Source: Rhabditoides inermis
Taxonomy: Eukaryota; Nematoda; Chromadorea; Rhabditida; Rhabditidae
DNA length: 64,000 nucleotides
Direction: 5' to 3'
NCBI GenBank assembly: GCA_963966185.1
Contig: CAWZYM010000087.1
Location: 382,501 to 446,500 of the forward strand
Shown: piece after piece, positions 29,800 through 40,800 of the stretch
Layout of the letters: every line of letters begins with the position of its first letter
Numbering within the stretch: position 1 is the stretch's first letter
Made by a program: the position numbers and the translations under genes
The notes under the pieces: generated by a model
Databases searched by the model: none
Seen by the model: only the letters and a program-made list of their open reading frames with translations
Told to the model about the DNA's origin: nothing

Positions 29800-30115
29800 T
29801 ACAGCTATGTGTCAGAGATACCAATGCCGTTGAAAAATCAGTTGAACAATGAAAATTGGCATCAATTGGCACCAATTTCAGTTTTGTGTCTCCCTGTGTG
29901 TAAACTGTTGTGTTTCTCTGTGAAACTTCAAAGGCCTTCAAACACACTGCTTGGTGGAATTTCGAAGGGTGTTTCAAAGATAGTAGGAAGAAAGTGCACA
30001 TTGAAGAAACTGCGAGACCCTCATAGTTTCAAATGTTGCTGCTGTGTAAGTAGCAGTTCCTACTATGTGCACTTCCTTCCAACTATTATTTCAAAAAGAT
30101 TGATTATCCTAGGGG
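29800..30115. repeat. Decayed inverted-repeat element
   Basis: GGAAGAAAGTGCACAT near 29988 is matched in reverse by ATGTGCACTTCCTTCC near 30064. Flanking blocks such as ttcaaaggccttcaaac resemble the GTCAGTCTCTTC MITE family. Confidence 0.4.
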
Positions 30116-30362
30116 CTGCAGAACAAAATACTATTTACACAATACCAAGTAGGAAGATTCACCAAGATTCACCGCACAGAAAGACAAACAACTTTCGTGC
30201 ATAAAGTAATCGACTTCACAATTTGTACATACTCGAATAGTGCCGCAGTAAAGCCCGTGTTTGTTCACTCGCTAGTTTTTCTCAGTTTTTCACAGCTCTG
30301 GCGGTAGTTGGAAACCAGCCCCGGCGGCGGGTGGCAAACTGTAAAAGCAAACAAGTGTGCCG

Positions 30363-30369
30363 TATATAA
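30363..30369 (+). promoter_or_regulatory. TATA box of Tyr/Gly peptide gene
   Basis: TATATAA lies 59 bp upstream of the ATG at 30428, placing transcription start near 30393, a spacing usual for a TATA-driven strongly expressed gene. Confidence 0.65.
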
Positions 30370-30427
30370 CGGACCACGCGCCACTGAACGACACTCTCAG
30401 CACTCGTTGATCATCAACCAACTCGAC

Positions 30428-30768
30428 ATGTCTGCCAAGTTGTGAGTCTCTCTCTCTCTCCCTCTCCCTCTCTTACTCTCCCTCCTTTCAGCGCCCTTCT
30501 AGCCGCTCTCGTGTGCGTTCTGGCCTTCTCTGCCGACGCGCAGTACTACGGCTACGGCTATGCTGGCTACCCGGCTTCCTACGGATACGGGCTGGCTGGA
30601 TACACTGGATACGCCGCGTCTCCGTACTACGGAGGAGCGTACGGCTACGCGGCGGCTCCGGCGTACGCATTCTACGGCTGGGGCAGCAACAAGGGCGGCA
30701 AGGGAGAGGAGGCCAGGCCTGCGCCGGCTGCTGCCGCTCCCTCTCTCACCAACAACCAGAGGGTGTGA
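30428..30768 (+). CDS. Secreted Tyr/Gly/Ala-rich peptide
   Basis: Two exons, 30428-30441 and 30492-30768, give 96 residues. A signal peptide (MSAKFALLAALVCVLAFSAD then AQ) is followed by a mature region starting QYYGYGYAGY, with repeated YGY, GYAG and SYGYG units and a short charged segment WGSNKGGKGEE before an Ala/Pro tail. This resembles the YG-rich secreted peptides of nematode hypodermis (cuticle-associated or antimicrobial nlp/cnc-like), but no dibasic processing sites separate the repeats. The signal peptide is split after five codons by a small intron. A TATA box upstream and AATAAA 67 bp downstream of the stop define a compact gene. Confidence 0.88.
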
Positions 30769-30834
30769 ACAGACTCCGTACACTGACTGTACATACCGTG
30801 ATCAACGAGCCTTTCACAGCGATACTCATGAGCG

Positions 30835-30840
30835 AATAAA
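30835..30840 (+). terminator. Polyadenylation signal AATAAA
   Basis: Canonical hexamer 67 bp after the stop codon of the Tyr/Gly peptide gene. Confidence 0.7.
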
Positions 30841-31026
30841 CAACTTTGCATCATTGCCATGTTCAGATAGTGTTTTCGTCTGGTACGTGGCCGGATCATG
30901 TTGGCGGTGCCGAACAAACTGACCGACCACCTACAAACAGTGTCCGACTTGTAGTCTAGTAGTCTACTAGACTTCGAATCGGATTTTGTAAACACATACT
31001 CTGAACCTCAAAAAACGTATCAACAA

Positions 31027-31331
31027 TAACAAAAGGCTCACGGAACGACTCTACAATGCGGACTGCCATAGGTGGGCAAAGGCTACAGTCAACTGGACCC
31101 CCAAGAAGACTGGACGACCTGGACGATCACACAAGGAGTGGGAGGATGACTTCGTAGATGCCTTCGATCTACCGAGGACACATGCTCGCAAAGAATGGAG
31201 ACGGACAGTGACCAACGACCGCCGAAAATGGAACGATCTCATTACCCAGCGCTAACCAAACCATCTCTCATGCGTGCAATACGTACATGAATAAGCAATT
31301 CTGGATAAATATTTGATTTGATTTGATTTGA
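31027..31331 (+). mobile_element. 3' end of a non-LTR retrotransposon
   Basis: A plus-strand frame encodes LTERLYNADCHRWAK, then the motif KKTGRPGRSHKEWEDD, then ARKEWRRTV and WNDLITQR before a stop at 31252-31254. This is the C-terminal signature of many LINE reverse transcriptases (GRP...W.D..... R..W). A short 3' UTR and a (TTTGA)n tail to 31331 follow. The 5' part is absent, as in a 5'-truncated insertion. Confidence 0.8.
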
Positions 31332-31393
31332 AAATCACCCACCAACAACGTTGTGGTATCCAATTGTCATCATCAACTTGCCCAAATGGATCA

Positions 31394-34300
31394 TCAACAC
31401 AACCACGCACCGACAATGTCCGACTTGTGGTAGTCGAGGGCGGCGACGAGGGCGTCTTCGTCCAGCGAGACGGCGCGGATGCGGCCGCCCCTCTCACCCA
31501 GGTACACCAGCCACGGCAAGGCGGACGGAGATGGAGAGGGAGGAGGAGGGTCGTGCACCGAGACGCAGCACACTGCAACACTCTCCTCTCCCCCCCCCCC
31601 CCTCTCTCTCTCATTCTCTCTCTCTCTCTCCCCTTTCCAACCCACCATTGTCCTTTGCCGCCTTGCCGAACCGCGTCCACGTATTGCACACCGCCTCCCA
31701 CGCCCACACCCTCAAATCACACACAGATTGTCGATTGGATCGCGGAAAACACTACACACTCAGATCTGAGATCAGTCGGATATCACGCGTAGCTTGCATG
31801 GAAATCAAATTAGTCCAACTAATCTAGTTTTAACAGTCGTTATTCAACTCAAGTCTTGTTTTCAGCTAAAAGAAATAGTACACAAGTACACATGAACGCA
31901 ATTTCGACAATAAAACTAGAAAAAAGAGAGCGCAGCGCGCTGCGGCGGCTTGGCATATATTGAAGTGGTTCTTTCCACGGCAAGGGAGAAGTAAATAACG
32001 ATAAAAGGCAAGCATGAAAAATATGTGGATAAAGAAGGCTAACCCTAGGCTGATCAGTGCAAGAGCTACTTATTGGGGGACCCCCACGTTACATAAAAAT
32101 CGTACAAAAGGCCAAAAGAACGCGGACACTCGCGGACACTCGCACCTCGACTGGCCGTCCCTGGCGATGATTCGGATGTTGTAGGAGAGCGACGGGCTGG
32201 CCAGGTGCACCTCCGCCAGCTGCGACGACGGCGGCGCGCCGACCCGATACTCCACCACCCCGTCGCGCACCACACTGAAACGTGACGTCATCAGGTGACG
32301 CCATCGGTGAAGGTGTGTGATTCGTGCCCCGCCCACGCACACCAAGCCCTTGTCGGTGCGCACGATATAGACATCGGGCGAGGTGTGGATGGAGAGGATG
32401 GAGCCGCCAGCGTCCACAGTCGAAGCGCCCGCCGAGAAAACTTCTGAAGGGCGAGAAGAGAGATTAGAGAGAACAAGACTAGACAGCGGGCATGATCCCT
32501 AGGAAGAGGAGACAGAACGACACCGACAAACGAAAGAGAGAAACGAGAGGAGGTCGAGGTTGCAGCGATAGCGCGTCTAACGGGTTTACCCAAGGTAATA
32601 TCGTGTTACTGACCAAACTACCAGATGTGCTAGATAACCCATCATGCTACAACATTGTATGTCGGAATCAGGCTGATAAACAACAAACAAACAAACAACT
32701 GACCAAACTGCGTCTCGTCGACGACCTCGATGTGCAGCTGGGTGGGGGCGGATGGGTGGGCGTAGTAGACGAGCGTCAGCGCGCCCTCGCCCGTCACCCG
32801 CCGGCGAGCCGCGCACACGGCCAGATTGCCCTCAGTCTTCGCATCCACACACGGCAGCTGACGCACCAGCGCTGCAACAAACACTTCAATCAATATTTAT
32901 TCGTGTATTTTTCGTAAGCTATATGTTCCAAAACGAAACTGAAAAAATACAACATGTGAATACAACTTACGACTTTCGACCCTACCATCCCCGTTGCTAA
33001 ACTGAGTTTCTCCCAGCTCTTAGCCCATGTGGTATACCGTACGCACTTCTTGCATAGTCAGGATAAACGCGATTTATTGATTAAGTGATGTGTATAGATT
33101 GCGCTAGAATCAATACTAATACTTAAGGTGCGGTCAGTCTCTTCGGAATCAATTCCGAAGTGTTTCGAAGGGATCGCAAGGCATTCCGAAGTGTTCGGGA
33201 GTGTTCGAAGGTATTCCAAAGGCAATTCGGGAGTGTTCTGAGGGCGTTTCGCAAGACAATTCCGAAGTGTTTCGGAGGTATTCGTGAGTGTTTTGAAGAG
33301 ACTGACCGCAACTTCATACCGGCGATACTTCAGTCTCACCCTGCTTCCCTCCGTCCGCACTGGTGACGACGAGCGCGTGCCGGCCGATACTGGCATGGAG
33401 CGCCGATCCCCGCCAGTCCCACGTGGCGGCGCAGGCGTGCGGCTGCCACGGCACGGAAGCAGCCTGCACCAGGGGGACGCGCACGTGCACACACTGCTGC
33501 GAGCCGGACAGACCCTGTGAGAGGGGGAGACGCATCAAAGAACAACTCCGGAAAAAGAGTCACCGGCCTAAAACATTAGCGCGCCCGGAACGAGATTTTG
33601 GCGGGAAACCGCGAGTACGGCAGCGGTGGGCAGCGGAGTGAGGCTCCGCCCTCGTCCAATTAGGCTATTTGGACAAAGGAATCGTAATAAATAATTCAAA
33701 AACGTAATTTTTGAAGCCTCTCAGAATTTTCAATGCCAGAATCGTGTTCCTATGTATCATTTTGCACCTATTGACCGGCATTCCTATTTTCCTCGGAGTT
33801 CTTCTTTAAGTGGGCGACAACCCAATGAGTATGACACTCCACGTTTTTTTCTGCACATTAGACTAGCATTACCAACATCAGCCTGTGTAATGCGTAACGT
33901 TGTTTCAAGGCCTTACGTGGAAGTACAGTCCAGGGAATAAGTATTAAGTTCCGCCACCACTCCGCTCAGCCGTCATACATTTTAAAATTGCGCGCGCGCG
34001 AAAGTTTGAATGTGAATTTATTCGCGTGCTCTCGCATGTCTATCGATTTTGCCGCCTCGCACTCTGCGCTCTTGCGCTCTCTACTGGCGGCTGACTGATT
34101 TGCCCACCCACTGTAGATTCTTCCACATAAGGCCCTGTAACAGCGACAAGCATCAGACAGGCTGACGTTGACACGACGCACACACATTGCACATGTTTTA
34201 AAGCTAAACACTAAAACTGCGCGTGCCTCGACAGTACACCAGTGATAAGTACACAAACCACAATCACCGGAACACACCATGAGAGCGCTGAGATTGCCGG

Positions 34301-34404
34301 CGCCGTGCCTCGGCCGGCCCTTGCGCATCGCAACCAGCTGGAGGTAGTCGCTCGACGAGTCCACTCGCAGCGACCACACGAATCTGCGAGGGGGAAGATG
34401 AGGA

Positions 34405-34437
<33 letters not shown>

Positions 34438-34443
34438 AGAAAG

Positions 34444-34481
<38 letters not shown>

Positions 34482-35501
34482 GAGCGAGATAGAGAGAGGG
34501 TAGACAGAATCATACCTGTCCTTTCCGGCCATCTCACTCGGCAGCAGCACCTCCGTGATGCGCACCCGGGCATCCACGTCCCACACCTGCACATACCCAG
34601 CAATCAATCGATAAATCAATAAAGAATCCCTCAAGCTTGTGCCCACACAAGTCATTAGCCCTTAAAAATCTGAGACGACCAAAAGTGTCAAAGCATGGTC
34701 AGTATCCTCAAAACACAATGTTCGGTTGCGTTGCCACAAATCCTCCACATAAATCAAACCATATCCCATCCTCCCCTCACCTCCAGGGTGCGAATCGAGC
34801 GCATCATGTTGAACGTGGCGAGCAGTACGCGCTCCCTGGTCGCCCCGGCATCTCCGGCCCCGCCCCCTGCCGTGCCGCACTCCACCCGCCGCAGTCCGAG
34901 CACCACCCGATCCGCGGGGCACACCGAGAACACGCGAGTGGTGGGCGAGGCGTCGTCCAGGCCAGTCTGAAAAAAACACAGTCACAGTCAAACGTTTATA
35001 TAGCCTGCGCCACAGCGAGAGTTTTCGATCTACCTCGCTTGCAGTTCGAAATACGGTGCCATAACCGTCTGCCTCTCTTCTTTTACGCGCTATTGCCGAG
35101 AGCTGACTCTCCATCTTCATCTGATCTACCCCATCGCGCGCAACTTATTGCGAGCATTGAACTATACAGCATCGCGTTTCATGAACACAAAGTACAGTCT
35201 GCAACGTGGCACTCATCGGAGCAACGAGTTTGTCAATCCCAAAAATGTTGACTCATGGTCGACCCGATTCCGACTAACTGTCATTTGCCCTCACCAGAAT
35301 GCCCGTTTCCGTCTGTGACAGCGAGATGCGCTTCACCATTCCGTACTTGTCGACAGCGGTGAGCATCTGCGGAAAATCGATATCAATCAATATTCGCACA
35401 TCAATCAATACCTTGTCCCTGCCGATGCAAATGTCGACAATGTCCTTGTAGCCGGGATCGGCCAATCGGTCCTGCACGAGCAACGTGCCCTGCAGTGATG
35501 T

Positions 35502-35544
<43 letters not shown>

Positions 35545-37777
35545 TCCTCCCTCCCTCCCTCCCTCACCATCTTGGTGTAGTACCCCATGTGGTGGATGGT
35601 TCCCTTGTCGGTCAGCGCCACCACGTGACTCCACGCATTCGGCCGGTTCACGCGACACGCCGTCTGAAGTTGTGGTTAGTCTTTTCAAACCCTCCCGAAT
35701 TGCCTTCGGAATACTCCGTACTCCCTAACACTGCCGAACACTTCGGAATACCTTGCGATCTCTTCGAAACACCTCGCAATTGCTGTCGTTTATATCAGTG
35801 AAACCAGTGCAAAACGAATAACTCATATACACGAATAACTGTATTAAAGATTCACTCACTTTCACCTTCCCATCGAGCGCTTGCGAGCACACCTGTGTCA
35901 CTCTAGTGCCGAGGTCCGCAATGTTCATGTGTAGACGCTGCGATCGATAGGGTAAACATAATCGATAAATCGATTAAATATTCTATACAAATCAGCCACC
36001 CACTCACCACATGCCGAGTAGCGTCCTGCACGAGAAAATCCCGACCCAGCGTACACAGCGCGATCACCTAAACGTGCCCAATCGATAAATCAATAATCAA
36101 TAACGCTATTCGCTATTCGCAACTTGCCTTCTTGCTTTTGGCCTGATTGAACATCATTTTGTGCTCGCCGACATTCGATCGCTCCAGCATAGCGTCTACA
36201 AGATGATGAAACAATCAACATTAGTCAACAATTGTATCGAAAGATCGATAATCAATCACTCACTGTCGACGGAATAGAACATGTTGCCAACGTCCTCGTC
36301 GCGGAGGACGACGTAGCCAAAGCGCGGCGAGTGGGAGAACTCAAAGCAATCGATAAATCAATCTGACCATCCAATCAAATAATCAATCACCTCGATCTTC
36401 TCGCACGGCTTGGGCTGCTTGTGGAATGCCTCGGTGGTCACGTGGTGATCTCGTCCACTGCGCGACAGAGCGATCGAGTACATACGCCTGAATCATCTTA
36501 TTTCACGGCTTCATAGAATCGAGAATCAACTACAATTATGTTAATTACGAGAATACAGAAAACTACAGTAAGACGATATCTACAAACTTAATGAGTCCTA
36601 ATAACACGGTTAAAAATAGTGATTTCAAAATGAATAAACCTGTCGCCGTAGGACACGGCGAACGCGGTGTCCGCAGACGCCACGTGCAGAAAGTCGATGC
36701 CGGAAGAACACTCAAGACATGAATTGTGAAATAAACGTTAACAAGTTAACTGAAATTGCAGTTCCCATCCTGTTCCTGGTAGTGTATTGGCTATGATGCG
36801 GCACGGCAAGTGAGTGACCGGGGTTCGAACCCCGCTTCTCCCAAAATGTTTCGTCCCCTATCCTTGTCTGGAACCGGTATAAAACACTCTTCTTCGCGCC
36901 GCGGTATCTCACTCATCCTCCTCTCTTGATTCTCCCGGTGATTCTTGTTTATGCTCATTTGCTCATGTTATTTTCATGCTTTGTTTCCGCTCTACTTTTT
37001 GTTACGTTACTCACATTATTTCGATTAGAGATAAATGTCTATCACTCATGTGCACTCCCTGTCTACTATCCTGATAACTGATCACACGCTCACACTGATC
37101 ATGCTCACACTGATCACTGATCATTCTCACACTGATCACTGATCATTCTCACACTGATCACTGAACAACTCACACTGATCATGGGCGACATGAGCATAGC
37201 TGTCGCGTGGCTCTCTCGCAGACAGCGCCGCCTGCACGCAGCCACGTCCACTGAGAGCAGCTGGCCCGATGTGCAAGCGATCAGCTGCAATTTCAATCAA
37301 TCAATGAGCAATAGTGTAAAAGGAAAGGAAAAGAACACAATACGTAACCAAAACATAACTACATAGTGAGAGTTAATGGTAGAAAGAGGGGTTTACCCTG
37401 TTTCGGCCCGTTACCCTGCAGACAGGATTCTATACGCAAGTAACAAATCATTACAGTAGCTGAGCTACCATCTTAGTTAAGCACCGTGGTGGGCCCTAGG
37501 CTAATGCTCATCAGTACAGGTTCCACGATGCGACACAAAAAAGTAATTCTAGTTAACATTCTAACAAGAGACATTCACAATTATAGACAGAAGTAATCAA
37601 TCAATCAATCGTTTAAATCCTAACCACTAGACCACAACGGATTTAACGCTGCAATTTGAAATCAAATAAAAAAAGGATTTTCTCTTAAAAGTACTTGCGT
37701 AAAGATATTCACTTTGTCTTAACCCAATGCAACAAAAGCACATGCATAAAACGTTTACAAATACTAACACCAACCTG

Positions 37778-37832
<55 letters not shown>

Positions 37833-40800
37833 TTCTCTCTTCTCTTTCTCTCTCCTATAATATTGACGTTATTTGTTTGTATCCTTATAATGTTACTTCA
37901 ACACAACAGTCCGGTATGCGCATGTTTGTGTTAGTATTTGTAAACGTTTTATGCATGTGCTTTTGTTGCATTGGGTTAAGACAAAGTGAATATCTTTACG
38001 CAAGTACTTTTAAGAGAAAATGTATGTGCTTTTGTTAAATTTCCTTGAAATTTTTACTATGCGCTGAATCTTTACTTGCTTTACTTCTCACTATCTCACT
38101 AAACTCTTTCTTCCCCTTTCCCTCTCCCGCTCTTTCCCCCCCCTCTCTCTCTCTTTCTCTCTCTTTCTCTTTCTTCTCACTCTCTTCACTCCCCCCTCTC
38201 TTTCTCTCTCGCTCTCTTCTTTCTCCCCTGTTCTTTCTCTCCTTCCTCTCTCTCTCTCTCTTTCTCTCTTTCTCTCTTTTCTCTTTGCAGATCACAAGTA
38301 TTCACAGATTGTAGTTACGTTTCACAAAACGTTTTTCACATGGTTTCTACCAGTCGGCATCGCGCCTCGACCTGGTTATTGTGAACCGGCCAAAATATGC
38401 AAACCCGGCGCGCATTAGACGCTGGCGGCGGCGAGGCTGGCTACACGCTGGGTGCAAGTTGGGTGCACATTGGAAAAAGTCGGCGATCAGCGTGACGGGA
38501 AGGAAGGAAACGCTGGCCTCTCGCCTCACGGGTGCGCGCGATCGCTCATAACTTCTTTCGGAGAAAAGATACAAAGATGCCATCAATTAGTGATCTGGCC
38601 TACGAAACCGTGCGAATCTAACTAACATAAATTGGATTAGTTCGCATTCCTGCTAACATGATTTTTGGATATAGCTTCTTGAAAATTCTGGCGCGAGCCC
38701 TATCCTAAGCCAAAAGAGAGGGCGCTGCGCGCCCTCTCTAATATTGTATGAGATCAATATTAACACATAACTATCAATACACTATTATAAATAAACGTCA
38801 TTAACGTCTACATGAATCCTGTGCACGCACCAGCGTCCTGCCATGACCAGTGACCGCCAGCGCGGACACCGTGTCCTCCACCGTCACCAGCGGCTGCAGC
38901 GGGTTGGCCGGCGGCGGGCTCGTAGACGACACACACTCCCACATCGCGCAGCCGAACACGTGGCCTAGAGTAAGCAAGTGAACAACAATACACACAACTC
39001 AATCGATAGGTAAACACGCAAACAATCGATAAGTAAACAAGTAAACAACCAACGCACCGCCGACGGCGTAGTAGTGCATCTTCTCGTGGGTGGCGGTGGC
39101 GGCAGGGTGGCGGTCGAAGCGCGAACGCGACCAGCCAGCGCCCGCGCCCTGCTTGTCCAGGCACAGCTGAAGCAAATCAATCAATAGACTAATCGATAAA
39201 TCGATAACCCAGCACCCTCCTCTTTCTCGTACAGGCACATAGTACCGTACACATATGCCCGTAGTACCGTAGTTGTACTCTTGATCTTGAAATAGGCAGT
39301 AAACCAATAAATCAACAAATCAATAACCGCACATCGAACGCGTAGGTGGAGCTGGGCACGTGGGTGAGCTTGTCAGCCGCTGGCGAGAGTCGGAAGTGAC
39401 CAGCCACGCCGACGACTTCACAGCCGAAGCGCTGGAGTGAATAGTGATCACCAAACAACAAAACAACAACAACAACAACACTGACGTCATGTGCAGTGGC
39501 GGCGAGTCCGACGTACACCTCCACGTCCCTCTTCTTGGCGCTGGCGTGCAGCGCGAGCCACGCGGGCGCGTCAGACATCTGGACGATGGAAACCAAGATG
39601 AGTGTGAGGAAGCACAAGAGATCGATATTTTAAGTCGGTTGAATCCGGGGTCCTCCGTCTTCCCACTCGAGAACGAGATTGATTCATTACGAGATTATTG
39701 ATTATATCAGGTGAGAAGTATAAAGACGAGACGATTGTACGATTCCGAACAAACATGTGAATTGATTTTGATTTGATTGATTAGATTGTACGACACTAAC
39801 GATGGTTCCACGACCGAAGGGATTCACAGTCAGCGGCTTGGTGACGTACTGCACAGAGAACGATTCCTGAAACAAACTGTATCACAACAACGATCATCGT
39901 CCAGTGAAACCAAAACCGACCAGAAAGAACTATACAATATCAGTCTGTTCGCCACACTCTCTTCAAAACACCTTCGAAGCACACTGTTTAGAGTTTTCTT
40001 CTCTCAATAAGCCGCGCGCTGTGGGGTAGATCAAGAGGAAGACGGAGAGTCACGCGCAAAACAAGAGAGTCAGATGGTTAGGGCACCGTATTCCGAGCTG
40101 CAAGCGAGGTAGATCGAAAACTATCGCTCTGGCGTAGGCTATAAGTCGTGTTGCATGCCGTAGTCAATAGGAAAATGAGTTTCGGTGAGATTGAGACAGC
40201 TACTTGAATCTAACCCGACACCGACCTTGTCGTACTTGCCGTGCATGATGCGAGCGGACGAGCGATAGTCCAAAGTGACGCAGTCATACAGAGTGACACA
40301 CGAGAAGCACAGCGGCGACGCAGAGTGAACGACGATGCCGCCCGACACGCTGCTGCAAGAGCGATCGATAAATCAATACCACCTGGTGGTAAATAAACAG
40401 ACTAACATAATTTTACAAATGAATATGATCAATAAATCGATAAATCAATAGTAGTCGTACATGGACGGCGGTGGGTTGACGAGGAAGGCGCGAGCGGCGC
40501 GCACTTCGAAGCTGCCCGCGTGGATGCGCATCGCGAACACGCACACCCGGTCGTGGAACGAGACGAGCAGCTGGACAGAGAGCGGTTGGTTAGTTGAGAT
40601 GCGGTCAGTATCTTCGGAAAAAGTTCCGAAGTGATCGGGACTTTTCGGGGAGTCCGAAGGTGATTCGGGTTTCGGGAGTGTTCTGAGGGCGATTCGAAAG
40701 ACAATTCCGAAGTGTTTCGAAGAGACTGACCGCAACTTCAGAAAACCATGTTAGACATACGGCACCACTTGATTCGCGATAAAGAATCTGAATTTCAGTG

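Noticed and set aside
31328..31827. Plus-strand frames of over 150 codons
   Set aside because: Antisense shadow of the GC-rich last exon of the propeller-like gene plus a CT tract.
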